64,000 nt of DNA from contig JANAVB010016200.1 of assembly GCA_029216955.1 (NCBI GenBank), positions 2,941,839-3,005,838 on the forward strand, given 5' to 3'. The translations under genes and the position numbers were made by a program. This document shows, one piece after another, positions 23,160 to 34,634 of the stretch. The notes beneath the pieces are model-generated. The model was given only the letters and a program-made list of their open reading frames with translations. It had not been told where the DNA came from and searched no databases. This DNA comes from Iris pallida (taxonomy: Eukaryota > Streptophyta > Magnoliopsida > Asparagales > Iridaceae). Numbering within the stretch: the stretch's first letter is position 1; every line of letters starts with the position of its first letter.

Positions 23160-23530
23160 AACCACGTCCACATTACCTCTGAGTTGTTCCCCTACACCCT
23201 ACAAAGTGGAATCTTACACTCCGTAAGACTACGCTATCCATCATGTTTACCATGTCCACATTACCTCTGAGTAAATATCCCGTACAGACAATCCCTGCGT
23301 TGCCGTACATTGATCGCAGAACTTTCACGTCCACATTACCTCTGAGTAGTTCTGCGTATCCCCCAGAGTCATTCCTACCACGTCCATAACACCTCTGAGT
23401 AGGAAGATTCCATCATTTGAATCCTATATTTGCTACGTCCACATCACCTCTAAGCAAACATGTCGGTTCTTTCAAACTTATTACCTGTACCTAAAAACCA
23501 AGGTGCGCAAAAGATAATAGGTCCACACAA
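23160..23530. repeat. 22-bp motif array and hairpin of Tat-2
   Basis: Five copies of CCACGTCCACATTACCTCTGAG with variants start near 23161, 23250, 23327, 23379 and 23436. A hairpin at 23477-23523 pairs ACTTATTACC with GATAATAGGT around an inner TACCT/AGGTG stem. This lies between the pol stop and the 3' end of the antisense gene. No coding sequence is seen from 23019 to 23654. Confidence 0.75.
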
Positions 23531-23654
23531 ATCATCAAGTTCATGACAGCAAAAATGAACACACCACAAAAAACTCGGTATTCTTTATTCAAAAATAAAG
23601 GATTACACCCCCAGCAAGAGTTGCAAATTACACAAAAAGAAGAGATTACAATCC

Positions 23655-24417
23655 CTAAACATCCCCGGGGTTGGCCGAAAGCTCTTCAATCCGACGCTTC
23701 AAGTCTGCTGCCCGAGTCTCTACGGTCGCCAGGACCCGGCGTTCGGCTTCTTGACGCATCCTTTCTATGGCCTCAGGAGAAGTGTCATCCTCATGCTTCT
23801 CGTCCAACTGTTGCCGTTGATGGGCCAGGGTAAGAGCCCGGCGGGTGAAAGCTGCTTCCTCCTCCTTAGATTCTACATGTTCAGCCTGGACTCGCTGAGC
23901 ATCTAATAAAAGTTGGGCCAGCTGGTCTTCAAGAAGGCGAATCTTGGCATCAACCTCCGTTATACTAGCGCCCAACGCAGCTCGTAACTCCACCTTCTCC
24001 TGCGTGGACTGAGATAACCTCTCCACCGCGGCCTCAGTTTCAGCCACCTCGCGTTCCCAAACACCCACGGTGGCCTGATAAGAGGACTTAGTCTCAGCAA
24101 TCAATTTCTCCTTTTCCGTATTTATCATGGCAGAGAGATTATTTCGCTGGATACACTGAAACTCGGAAAGTAGCTGGTCCAGCTCGGCCATCGAGGCCTC
24201 CAGAATCTAGGCTATATGATCATGGCCCTGGTAGGAACGTATCAGACCGATGTGAGGGAGTGCCAGGGTTTTTGCCGTCGCAAAACTCCCATTGGCATAC
24301 ATCACTGCCGATACACCCCTCTACAGTATCTTATACATCACCTCAATGATGAACTTCATGTACTCATCTGTATCCGCCAGCACCTGCGGCGTCATCACAG
24401 GAGTTGGAGGAGCTGCT
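23655..24417 (-). pseudogene. Tat-2 antisense coiled-coil gene, 5'-truncated
   Basis: On the strand opposite pol, 178 residues from an internal ATG (24191) form long heptads rich in Glu, Ala, Leu and Gln (VWEREVAETEAAVERLSQST, EDQLAQLLLDAQRVQAEHVE), ending SANPGDV. The frame upstream is interrupted by TAG near 24205 and is cut at 24417 by the Tat-3 LTR, so the 5' exons are missing. Plus-strand TTTATTC near 23583-23589 gives the antisense polyadenylation signal. The coiled coil suggests self-association; the role is unknown. Its intact-frame copy is 47167-47863. Confidence 0.7.
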
Positions 24418-25452
24418 TGTTTGCCATTAAAATGTTTTGATTGTAAATTTCAATTATAAACAGAACAGTGTTACAATATAAGACCTAGACGTAGTCCTAG
24501 GAGTACACTTTTGTTTATCTGGATCCCTTGTGCCGATGGAGCGAGTGGTAATGTGTTGACTCCGTTGACGATCTGACGACGGTTCTCGGTTCTCTGAAGG
24601 TCTGAGTTGCTCTGGGTGCTGGAGCTTGCGGAGAGGAAGAAGACATTGAGTGTCTGTATCTGCCTCTCTGTATATGTATGTCGGGGGTTGTGCGATGTGT
24701 GTCTCCGTAAGAAGGAAGTGATCCCTCTATTTATAGCTTTTCAGGCTGGCTGCTCATGCACGCATGTAGGATATGCCTGTACGCGGGGACGCCACGTGGT
24801 GGTTGTTGATGGAGGTGCATGGGCGATACGCTCTGATTGAGGAGTTGAAACCTTCTTGTTGCTGTCGTGGGCTGCGGCAGAGCTGACACGTAGCAATGGA
24901 GAGCATCTTTCAGTTGCTGATATCTTGGGTGATTAGCACCCCTTCATAGGCTGAATCAAGTCAAAGGACGCGTGTCGTAGGTCCATAGCTCGAAGATCTC
25001 GAATTTGGTGGGGAGTGATCTGATAGGATGTGCCTGGGATTGGGCGCATAAGGAGGCTTTGGCTCGTAACCTTTAGGAGTCACGAACCAGTCGGGGTGCA
25101 TGGCTTTTGAGGCGCAAGCGGGGCTTCAGTAGTGACTTTACTTCTGTCTTTAGGGATCAGAGAAAAGTCTAAGGCGCACGGCTTTTGAGGCACATGCAGA
25201 GATTTAGGCGCATGGCTGCGGAGGCGCATGCAAGATGGTTGGGCGGCCACGTGGCTTGTAACCGCCGGAAGAAAGCAATGATGATGCTGACGTCGGCGAA
25301 GCTTCGTCTTCTGAAAAAGCTGTCAATCGTTCAGTCCTCAGGGGACGTGCTGCCAACTCTGTCAGACTTTAGCATTTAATGTACTTTGACAGGTGATGGA
25401 CTTTTGAGTAGGCGTGTCGATCCGCGTTCTACTAGGCGTATGGGGACGCATG
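24418..25452 (-). repeat. Tat-3a 3' LTR, U5-side part
   Basis: Starts TGTTTGCCATT, the reverse complement of the LTR end AATGGCAAACA. It contains the sense TATA (minus) in CTATTTATAGC at about 24730-24740. It is interrupted by Tat-4 after GCATG (25448-25452). The five bases CTGCT before it (24413-24417) are the candidate TSD of the Tat-3 insertion into Tat-2. Confidence 0.88.
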
Positions 25453-26331
25453 TGTAGGTCCTAAAAAATCAAGTTGCATCAATCAACAAAGTCAAGAAAT
25501 TAAGAAACCCATCATTTGAATGAATTGCACAGACAACAGATTGTGCAGCAATTCGATTGCGCATACTGCTTTGCGCACACTTCCAACTGCGCAGACTGAC
25601 GTGGCAGAAGTCATCATTACCAAATCAAATCAAATCTTTTCTGACAACTGACAGCGCGGATAACAAGGAGTCTGTTCGTTTCCTGTGCCGCACAGTGCTC
25701 GAGGGCGGCTGACAGCCGGCAGCGCAAATCAATCCTGCGCAGTTTGAGTCTGCGCAAACCATGTATGCGCAATTCAACTCTGCGCACTCCATCAATATAA
25801 CTGATAAGTTACACGTGGCATTCATGCCATCGATTGCTCATTATGTGGCAACTGTTTATGCACGATCATGCGCATTTCTATCAAATGATGCCATGTGTCC
25901 ATGATAGTTGGCCCACGATCCAGTAATCGTCTGCGCAAATCAATGCTGTGCAAACCAATGCTGCGCAAATCATCCTGCGCAGTCCCAAAATAGCTAAAAG
26001 TTAGTTATTTCTAGAACTCTATAAATAGAGTTTCAAGTCTTCATTTCAAGGGAGATCAAGATCAGAGATCAAAAATCAGAGAGTTCAGGAGTTCTTGCCA
26101 AAGTGCTGCTGCATTCTTCCGAGACTTTTGTCTTCAACTTCAGAGGCTTTTGCCTTCAGTTTCCAGAGTTGTTTTCAACTTCAAAGGCTTCGTCTTCACA
26201 GTTCACATCGTCCAAGGGATAAAGCAATCGTCATCAAGATTGGATTCCTATAGTTGTAATTTTTCCAGAATTCTTGTAATCTTTATTACAGTTTGTACCA
26301 ATAAAGTTCTATACTTTTATTTTTGCAAACA
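25453..26331 (+). repeat. 5' LTR of Tat-4
   Basis: 879 bp, TGTAGGTCC..GCAAACA. It is full of CTGCGCA and TGCGCAAA motifs (25555-25990). The promoter core is the near-palindrome CTCTATAAATAGAG at 26017-26030, with TATAAATA at 26020-26027. R-U5 runs about 280 bases to the end. Confidence 0.95.
26020..26027 (+). promoter_or_regulatory. TATA box of Tat-4 LTR
   Basis: TATAAATA, also present in the 3' LTR at 37195-37202. The flanks make the near-palindrome CTCTATAAATAGAG. Confidence 0.7.
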
Positions 26332-26333
26332 AA

Positions 26334-28511
26334 ATGACGACTCTGCTGGGGACAACTTTCTCCTCCGATGAGGAAGTAGCAACTCAATGTGACGTAGCGT
26401 CTATCGGGAAGACGCAGAAGACGCTGGTTGTTAAGGTCAACCAGACAGCCTACGAGGCGATGCTCAACTCCAAGACCACTCCTCGTACTGTAGCCACTTC
26501 TGCCAAGAGCAAAGTGTGCTCAGTTTGGGTCTCCAAGTCTGCACAATCTGGCATTTTTGCCACCAAGGATGCTGTACCAAGTGTTGCACAATCTGCTAGT
26601 CAGACTGCTGCACAAACTGCTGTGCCAACTGTTGCACAGTCTGTCTCAGCAACTGCTGCATAATCTGTTGCAGTCAAGGCTGCGCAATCTGTTGCAACTA
26701 TTGCACAGGCTACTTCATATGCTGCCTTGTCAAAACAGAAGACTCCAATGACTCTGGCGCAATTGGCAGTGGCTTTTCCTGCGCAAAATAGCACTCCAGT
26801 AACTAAGGTGCATCCCAAGCACTCTAAGACAAGAACTCCTGATGCACTTCCTACCAAAGCTTCTAATGCACAAATGACTAGTGCACCTTCCACCCATGCG
26901 CAAACCAAGTCTGCACAATCCAAGAAAAACAGCCTTTTGGCTAAATTTCCTTCTTCTCACAATAAAAGAAGAGATTCTACTCCTCTTCCCAAACACCCTA
27001 TTGCCCCTGCGCAATCCATTGAGGGTAGTCCTTTGACTATTCCTCCTTCTCTTCAAAGCAAAGGAAAAGGTCCATTGGTCTTTTCTCAAACTTCCTTGTC
27101 TCATGACTTGGAACATAACAGAGGAAAACGCTCTTTAGCTAACCCTTCATCTCAAAACAAAGGAAAAGGCCCTTTGGTCTTTTCTCAGTCTTCTTCAGTC
27201 TTTACTGAAGAAGATCCATCTCAATGTGTCTCGGCCCCAATCAATTCAAGAACTCTGGCAAACAAGGATTCTTCTTTCCTTTATAACAAGAGTACTTGTA
27301 CTAATCAAAGAGGTATTCTGCCTACTCTGATAGCAGAATTCCAGGACCTCCCGACTCTCCAAATTTGTCGTTCCAGACAGAGAAAACTGTTAGTGTCTCA
27401 AACAGAAACTCCTGGGGATGAATTTGCTGACCTCAGAACTTATCTTAATCGACCCACTTCGGTAAAACGCAAACAGCCAATGCCGAAGGTCAAACATCAT
27501 CAGAAACAAATCTCCAAGGTCAAAAATCCTAACACTTATGCCAATGAAGTGAGTACTTCCCTGTATACTCAAGGGACTAAACATTTGAAGAATCGGAATC
27601 ATGTTCCAAATGTTATCAAAGAACAGATCCCTCGGAACTTTCCTCGTCCTGTTGTTGATCTTCGAGAACATTTAAGACAAAAACAGGATAATGTCTTAAT
27701 ATCTCCATCTCAACCATCTGATCATCACTGTAATCATAAAGTCATCATCCAATGCTGTTGTCAAACGACAAAACGATCTGTCTTCGATCGTTTAACTTTT
27801 TCTGAACCTATGTCAGAAGAAGATGAAGTTTTGTATGCTTTTATTAACATGACTTCCCGAGACACTGGGGGTAAAAGATGCTCTAAGCATGGTAGACTCC
27901 GCAAGCCAAGCCAACGGTATTTGGAATTACTTCAAGAATCTTCTGAAGGAGTATTTCAACATACCCGTTCTCGAAGCCAAGATACAATCGGTCAAAGGAA
28001 TCTTCCTCAAAATCCTTCAAGTCATCTCCCTGTTTCCCAGTCAGGAGATGATTCGTTTTCTGATTATGATGCATACAGTGAAAGTTCTGAACAAACAGTA
28101 TCTTCCACTGTGCCAAGAGAAGTGACGGCTTATGTTGTCACCGATGATCTAGATGCTTCAACCTCCGCAAATCAGGAACAACGAATTGCTGCACTCGAAG
28201 ACAAATTAAAAACCATGGCTGAGATGGTTGCTAGTATGCATTCCATCATTGTAGCACAACATGTTACACCACCAACTGCACCTATTACTAGTCCAGAGAT
28301 CATAGCATCTTCAATACCTGCCAATACTGGGCTGGGGGTAGTGCCTCCCCAAATGCCTCCTGTACAAGTGCAAGTACAAACTACGCCTAGCCATTCAGGA
28401 GCTGGAGGTAGTGCTTACAACGCTGTTCCTCCTCCTTCCACCTACATCTACTCCTACTCCTTCTGCACCTCCACCGAGGGAACCTCGTCCGAAGGTAGAA
28501 TATTCCTTTGA
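26334..28511 (+). pseudogene. Tat-4 Gag N-terminal region, capsid missing
   Basis: The frame MTTLLGTTFSSDEEVATQCD begins in the primer site. TAA at 26661-26663 interrupts an Ala-Gln-Ser repeat (neighbouring repeats read GCACAATCT, so CAA to TAA is likely). The same frame then continues 594+ codons. It includes a basic Ser-rich region, KRSVFDRLTFSEPMSEED and a short coiled coil (QEQRIAALEDKLKTMAEMV). The capsid pattern seen in Tat-1 and Tat-2 (YLTYFQSQT, FLDRFY, FIERFR) is absent; the sequence runs from a Pro-rich stretch straight into the zinc-knuckle part with a frame change at about 28411-28511. Confidence 0.7.
26335..26352 (+). promoter_or_regulatory. Primer-binding site of Tat-4
   Basis: TGACGACTCTGCTGGGGA starts three bases after the LTR. 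It differs at one base from the TGGCGACT form in its complement to the tRNA 3' end. The gag ATG (26334-26336) overlaps its first two bases. Confidence 0.7.
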
Positions 28512-29442
28512 CGAAAATGACACGGCAAGTATCTTTGAGTGTTTACTCAAAAGCAAAAAAATTCAACTCCCTGATCCAAAGAAACCTGATGAAGTCAATA
28601 AGACTGATCATCCCAAGTATTGTGTCTATCACCGATTCATTGGACATCCTACTCGAGCATGCTATGTGCTCAAAGGTAAGATTCAAGAGCTTGTTAATGC
28701 AGGCATAGTCACTTTGCAACAAGATGAGAAGACTGTTACTGCAAATATGGTTTCAGTCCAATTTGGAGATTTCCCTCCGTAGATGATACAGCATGGTGTC
28801 ATTCCAATTCCTAAAGCAACCCTTGAGATTGAGAATCTTCCGCTTCCATCCAATGAAGGTCTTATTCCCTTGTCTCTTGACAATGGTAAAATTATGTGGA
28901 TCCATCCTGATCTTGCTCCAGAATTTGAGATATCTTCTAAGAAGAAAACTCGTTCTAAAGGCAAAACCAAAATCTGCAACATGGTATCTTTTGATCCCAT
29001 TGTTGACGAAGAGATTCTGTTAGGCACAAGATCAGGAAAAGCTTATTTGAAAGATCATTCTGAAGGTCAAGGAGATCCTGCTTCTTCTTCCGAACCTACT
29101 CCGGCACAACCTACATCTGCTGAAGAGGTCCCTTCTACATCTTCACCAGTTGTAGTATCAATTCCTCCTAAGCCAACAACGGCTGACAAAGGCAAGCAAC
29201 AAGTTCGATTTGACAAACCTCTAAAGAAGTCATCTCCTACTGGGTTTGAGAAGCCTTACAACTTTGATATATTGGCTCAATTAGCCAATACACCAGCCAG
29301 GTTGTCAATCTTTGAACTCTTGCGTCTTTCCAAAGAGACACAAGAAACTCTAAGTGAAGCTCTGATGTAGACTGAAACTTGCCTAACTCTTCTCAAGAAG
29401 CCAGAATCAGAATCAGTCTCTTGTCATCACAGTCATAGTGTC
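28411..29442 (+). pseudogene. Tat-4 Gag C-terminal zinc-knuckle region
   Basis: It contains VEYSFDENDTASIFECLL, then the knuckle CVYHRFIGHPTRAC, a C-x2-H-x4-H-x4-C arrangement. It ends with YNFDILAQLANTPARLSIF. TAG at 28780 (CCG TAG ATG, probably CAG in the ancestor) and TAG at 29368 break the frame, which is shared with the protease and RT (frame of 31030). The His in place of the usual second Cys is kept in Tat-2 also. Confidence 0.75.
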
Positions 29443-31029
29443 TTGGAACTGATCCCAAATATTACCTTCACTCAGGATGATATGCTAATGGAAGATAATA
29501 GACATGATCGTCCTCTTTACTATACAGGATATGTAGATTCAATGAAGGTTGATCGTATCCTGATTGATCCAGGGTCTGCACTTAGTATTATGCCAAAGAC
29601 AATGCTCGATGCGTTGAAGATACCGGTGCATAGTCTTTCAACCACGATCACTACTATTCTGGGATTTAATCAAGGAAAGAGTGAACCTTTGGGCAAGATC
29701 CGTCTAAAACTCCAAATAGGCAATCTTCGCACAAAGGTGACCTTTTATATCATTGACAATCATGGTTGTTCTTATAATGCTCTCCTGGGAAGGCCATTCC
29801 TCCATGAACACAATGTCGTTCCATCAACTCTTCATCAATGCTTTAAATACGTTGATGACAAAGGACAAGTTCATAAGGAAGTTGCGGACCTTTATCCTTT
29901 CAAGGGTGTTGAAGCTTATTGCAACGATGCTCGTATGTACAAGGATGAATTCATGAAGGTAGTATTGGCTATGGATACTGAAGAAGATCAAAAAGCAGTA
30001 CCTCAAGACACTCTTATCATACCTGTTAAGGGGCGAGTTTCTCATCCTCAATCTTCCAAGCCACTGGTTATTCACTTACCAGTTCAAAAGAAATCAGTTG
30101 ATGCTGATGAAAATCAAAGGGAGCTCACCTCTTCTGAGCCACTTGTTATCGACTTACGTCGTAACAAAGACAAAAAGCAGCTCATTCCTTCTGAGCCACT
30201 TATTGTTGATCTAAATTGCAACAAGAAAAAAAAAGAGCTCACCTCTTCTAAGCCACTTGTTATCGACCTCCGTCGTAACAAGCCTCCTCCACGTTCTTCT
30301 TCTCCCCCTCTTATAATCAATTTGACCAAATCTGCTAAGGTTAAAGGTCCTGTTGTAAATACTGATGTACAAATCAATGAAAAAGCACCTACTTTCCAGT
30401 ATATTGATGTTATTTATTATACTAAAAGTTATTTGGATATGTTAGATAGCTTCCAATCAATTACACTGGGAGTCGTACAATCTCTTCAGACAGAAGTCTC
30501 GCTTGAAGATCCAGATGATTCTTACCGTATTCATCCTTCTTTAAAGAAAGGTGAAAGTTCAGCATTTTTATATAAAAGACCAGAAACAAAGATTAACTAT
30601 ACGGATGATAGCAAAGTTAACGATACGGGACGTCTCCAGTTCCATCGTTATAGTCAACAATCAAAAGACATCCTCCGAAAGATGGGTTACGACTTTAAGA
30701 GCGGCCTTAACTATGGTAAAGGTAGACGAACTCCCATTCGTGCAACAGTTCCAAACGGAAAATCACAAATGTATTATGACAGGACCAAGAAAGGTCTCGG
30801 ATATACTTCTCCTCCACTGTTATCCCCAGCAGCTTCTGAATCAGATAGTGAAGAACGTTCTAACTCTTCTGATTCCAGATCATGGGATTCCGATACCAGC
30901 ATTGGTGAAGTCCATCGTATAATTGTATCTTCTAACATGGTCTCTGTTGAACTACCAGAAGGCTGTGATGAAGATGTTGAAGAAAGTCCGGAAACAGATC
31001 CTTGGGCTCAACATATGGATAACCAATAG
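29443..31029 (+). pseudogene. Tat-4 protease and linker
   Basis: 528 open residues. The protease has RPLYYTGYVDSMKVDRILID, active-site IDPGSALSIMP and ALLGRPFLHEHN (residues about 25-125). The linker includes repeated SSEPLVIDLRRNK units (about residues 225-285) and GYDFKSGLNYGKGRR, and ends SWDSDTSIGEVHR. TAG at 31027-31029 separates it from RT in the same frame, so a single stop splits the polyprotein. The active site itself is intact. Confidence 0.8.
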
Positions 31030-34000
31030 GTACTTCGATTTGAACAACGTGAACCTCCTACTGAAGATCAACTACTTCAAATTGATGTAGGAGAAAGAGA
31101 TTCACCTCGGCCAATTTTTATTAGCAAAAATCTTCCAGAAGTAGACAAACAAGAGTTGATTCTTCTTATTAAAGAATATATTGACGTCTTTGCCTGGAGT
31201 TATGAAGACATGCCAGGTTTAGATCCTAAGATTGCTACTCACAAACTGAACATTCTTCCTAATGCTAAACCAGTCAAACAGCAACAAAGGCGATTTAAGC
31301 CTGAAATGATGGACGCAATTGATGATGAAGTCAAGAAGCTCATTGCTTGTGGCTTTATTCGAGAAGAGCAGCATCCTGATTGGGTAGCCAATGTCGTCCC
31401 AGTTCTGAAGAAAACTGGAAAAGTTCGAGTCTGCATCGACTTCCGAGATCTCAATGAAGCATGTCCAAAAGATAAATTTCCTCTTCCTATCACAGACGTC
31501 ATGATTGACAATACTTGTGGGTTCGAAAGGATATCTTTTATGGATGGATTTTCCGGGTATAATCAGATCAAAATGCATCCTGAAGATGAAAAGCATACAT
31601 CTTTCCGCACTCCTCGAGGAGTTTATTGTTATACAGTGATGCCATTTGGTCTCAAGAACGCGGGTGCAACCTACCAACGGGCTATGAGTACGATTTTCAA
31701 AGATCATCTTCGCAAAACTGTTGAATGCTATGTTGACGATATTGCTGTCAAAAGTCGTCTAAAGGAAGATCATCTTCAAGACCTGAGAACTATCTTTAAT
31801 CTCATGCGTCAACATCAGCTCAAGATGAATCCCACCAAGTCATTTTTGGGTGTCTCTAGTGGCAAATTTCTCGGCTTCGTCATTACCTCTAAGGTTATAC
31901 ACGTGGATCCCGAGAAGATCAAAGCCATCCAAGAGATGCGTCCTCCACGCAACCTAAAAGAGCTACGAGGATTCCAAGGCCGACTTGCGTACATCAGGCG
32001 ATTCATTTCGAACTTGTCTGGACGCTGCAGACCATTCACTCAACTAATGAAGAAGGGTGTATCTTTTGTTTGGACAGAAGAATGTCAACGAGCATTCGAC
32101 GATATCAAACAATATCTTATGAACCCACCAGTTTTGGTGCCACCTATCTCTGGCATTCCATTCTTGATGTATGTCCGTGCTATGGACCATTCATTGGGTG
32201 CCTTACTTGCCCAAAAGAACAAAGAAGGCCATGAACAAGCTATCTACTATCTTAGCCGAACTATGATTGGTGCTGAACACCGTTATAGTCCTGTCGAGAA
32301 AGAATGCTTGGCTCTCATGTTTGCTGTGCAAAAGACGAGGCATTATATCATTGGTCAAACTATTCATGTTATATCTCGAGTTAACCCTCTCCGGGTACTC
32401 ATGAAGAAACCCAGTACACTTAATTCTCGGTTGGCTACATGGGCAATCTTGCTAGCTCAATATGACATGGTGTACGTTCCACAAAAGTCTGTCAAAGGTC
32501 AAGCGCTGGCGGACTTCTTAGCAGCTCATCCTGTGCCTGAAACATCTAAACTATATGACGAAATTCCTGACGAGACGTTAGAAGTCAACATGATCTCCGA
32601 AGAGTTTCCAACCTGGCGTTTATTCTTTGATGGTGCATCAAGAATTGGACCAAATGGTGCTATAGTGGCAGGTGTTGGAGTTGTTCTCGTTTCTCCAGAC
32701 GGATCAACTATCCAAAGAGCCTACTCTCTTGATGAACCTTGCTCCAACAATGTGGCGGAGTACAATGCTCTACTCATCGGTCTTCAGTTAGCCAAACAAC
32801 TGAATGTTGAATATTTCGAAGTCTACGGTGATTCTAAGCTGGTTGTTAATCAGGTTAGAGGAACTTATGAAGTTCGTCATCAAGACCTAATGCCTTATCA
32901 CGAAGCAGCGATCAACATAGCTATATCATTTAAAGCTTTCTTCATAGAATATGTTCGACGAGCTTGCAATACCGAAGCAGATGCTTTGGCCAATCTTGCA
33001 GCTGTCTTAGCCATCCCTATCAAAAGACAGCAGGTCGTGGTTATCTCCAACCGAGAACTGTTCTGCATCGAAAACAATCGTAATATTGAATTCAGTAATT
33101 TTGCTGAAGTCAATGTTATTGATGAAGATTGGAGAACTCCTTTCATTGACTTTATGGTTCATGACATACTCCCCGAAGATCCTAAGGAGGCTACAAGCGT
33201 TCGTCGACGATCTCTCCGATTCTATTACAATCAAACTACCAAGACCCTCTATCGGCGAACTTATGATGGTCTTCTTCTACGCTGTTTAGCTGGTGATGAA
33301 GCCAAACAAGTGTTGCGTGAAGCTCATGATGGCGTCTGTGGAGCACATCAACATGTTCCTAAATTACAGGATCGTATTAGACGTATGGGTTATTATTGGC
33401 CCTCTATGGTATCAGATGCCATTGAATATGCAAGGAAATGTCGTGCTTGTCAAATCCATGCAGACTTCATTCATCAACCCTCGGAATTCTTACACCCGAC
33501 TGCTGCTTCATGGCCTTTTGAAGCTTGGGGTATGGACATCATAGGTCCTATTAATCCTCCTTCTTCTAGAGGACATTGGTTCATATTGGCGATAACCGAT
33601 TACTTCTCCAAGTGGGCCGAAGCTATACCTCTGGCTGAAGTCAAGACTAGCAGTGTCATCAATTTCGTTAAACACCATGTCATATATAGATTCGGTGTAC
33701 CTCGCAGAATCATTCATGACAATGGACCTCAATTCATTAGTCAGAAGTTTACTAGATTCTGCGATGATCATCGGATTAACAATGTTGCTTCGACGGCGTA
33801 CAATCCTGCCGCTAATGGTTTAGCTGAAGCCTTTAACAAAACCATTATTAAGCTCCTTAAGAAGTTTGTATCCACTAACAAACGGAATTGGAGCGAGAAA
33901 CTTGGCGAATGTCTTTGGGCCTATCGAACTACAGTCCGCAATCCCACAGGCTTTACACCTTTCTCTTTGGTGTATGGCTGTGAAGCTGTCCTTCCTTTGG

Positions 34001-34287
34001 AGTTACAAATTCCTTCTTTAAGGATTGCTATTGCCAATGAGCTTACCACAGAAAATAATGACCTTCTTCGACTCCAAGAGTTGGAAGCATTGGATGAAAA
34101 GCGGTTAATGGCTCAACAGCATATTGAGTTATACCAAGCCCGTATCTCAAAGACATTTAATCGTAAAGTGAAGATCAGAGCCTTTCAGCAAGGAGAACTT
34201 GTTCTAACGGTCAGACGTCCTATGACTATAACTCATATGAGCAAAGGGAAGCACTCACTCAGAGAGGTGTACTTCCATTTACCCTGA
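31030..34287 (+). CDS. Tat-4 RT, RNase H, archaeal RNase H and integrase
   Basis: An uninterrupted frame of over 1,080 codons (first ATG 31156). Numbered from that ATG: RT with HPDWVANVVPVLKK and catalytic YVDD at residues 192-195; RNase H with RAMDHSLGALLAQ (about 335-450); a second RNase H with FFDGAS, VAEYNAL, YGDSKLVV and TEADALA (about 488-620); integrase zinc region with H..H..CRACQ (about 720-770); and DDE core MDIIGPI, HDNGPQF, NGLAEAF. The C-terminus reads MSKGKHSLREVYFHLP and lacks the KWEGPF..YRLAKPNGDL module of the relatives, so the integrase tail is truncated. It is the best-preserved pol here. Confidence 0.93.
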   Translation, partial: VLRFEQREPPTEDQLLQIDVGERDSPRPIFISKNLPEVDKQELILLIKEYIDVFAWSYEDMPGLDPKIATHKLNILPNAKPVKQQQRRFKPEMMDAIDDEVKKLIACGFIREEQHPDWVANVVPVLKKTGKVRVCIDFRDLNEACPKDKFPLPITDVMIDNTCGFERISFMDGFSGYNQIKMHPEDEKHTSFRTPRGVYCYTVMPFGLKNAGATYQRAMSTIFKDHLRKTVECYVDDIAVKSRLKEDHLQDLRTIFNLMRQHQLKMNPTKSFLGVSSGKFLGFVITSKVIHVDPEKIKAIQEMRPPRNLKELRGFQGRLAYIRRFISNLSGRCRPFTQLMKKGVSFVWTEECQRAFDDIKQYLMNPPVLVPPISGIPFLMYVRAMDHSLGALLAQKNKEGHEQAIYYLSRTMIGAEHRYSPVEKECLALMFAVQKTRHYIIGQTIHVISRVNPLRVLMKKPSTLNSRLATWAILLAQYDMVYVPQKSVKGQALADFLAAHPVPETSKLYDEIPDETLEVNMISEEFPTWRLFFDGASRIGPNGAIVAGVGVVLVSPDGSTIQRAYSLDEPCSNNVAEYNALLIGLQLAKQLNVEYFEVYGDSKLVVNQVRGTYEVRHQDLMPYHEAAINIAISFKAFFIEYVRRACNTEADALANLAAVLAIPIKRQQVVVISNRELFCIENNRNIEFSNFAEVNVIDEDWRTPFIDFMVHDILPEDPKEATSVRRRSLRFYYNQTTKTLYRRTYDGLLLRCLAGDEAKQVLREAHDGVCGAHQHVPKLQDRIRRMGYYWPSMVSDAIEYARKCRACQIHADFIHQPSEFLHPTAASWPFEAWGMDIIGPINPPSSRGHWFILAITDYFSKWAEAIPLAEVKTSSVINFVKHHVIYRFGVPRRIIHDNGPQFISQKFTRFCDDHRINNVASTAYNPAANGLAEAFNKTIIKLLKKFVSTNKRNWSEKLGECLWAYRTTVRNPTGFTPFSLVYGCEAVLPLELQIPSLRIAIANELTTENNDLLRLQELEALDEKRLMAQQHIELYQARISKTFNRKVKIRAFQQGELVLTVRRPMTITHMSKGKHSLREVYFHLP

Positions 34288-34634
34288 GAATATCTGCGCA
34301 AGAAGCTGCCATCTACTGGTCCCATACCAGGGTCCATTAAAGTTGGATAGTGGAGGAGTAACCATCCAAAGAGATAAGTGTACGGCAGTTCGAGGCGGGG
34401 GAATTCTTTCTCTCCCTTTGCCTTCAGCATCGAGTCAACATATAAACGAAGACTCGCAGGTCATTGCTGATAACAAGTCAACCTTATAACCGAAGACTAG
34501 CTTGACGGCAGCAAAAAGTACACCGCGATGAAAACGGTCCACTGTACTAGATCCCGGGACCACGAATCGTCTGAGCCAGTGTGTCAGAAACCCTGCTAAC
34601 TGGGCTTCTTTAGACATGGGTCTGTAACCCATTC
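34288..34634. other. Pol-antisense gene spacer of Tat-4
   Basis: I see no ORF, motif array or hairpin comparable to those of Tat-1, Tat-2 and Tat-3. The array may have been deleted together with the integrase tail. Confidence 0.5.

Larger units (their letters stand above)
12275..24417 (+). mobile_element. Tat-2: plus-strand Tat element inserted in Tat-1 gag
   Basis: It has a 5' LTR (12275-14443), primer site, gag, protease, RT/RNase H, aRNH, integrase to 23018, motif array and antisense coiled-coil gene, and is then cut at 24417 by Tat-3. Its own 3' part lies beyond Tat-3, outside the window. Most domains carry stops, and the protease has lost its active Asp. Tat-2 and Tat-3 are the same family and share the same LTR in opposite orientation. 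Confidence 0.9.

Noticed and set aside
25625..25825. Minus-strand frame repeated in both Tat-4 LTRs
   Set aside because: A frame through TGCGCA-rich sequence; repetition only reflects the LTR pair, with no promoter or start context.
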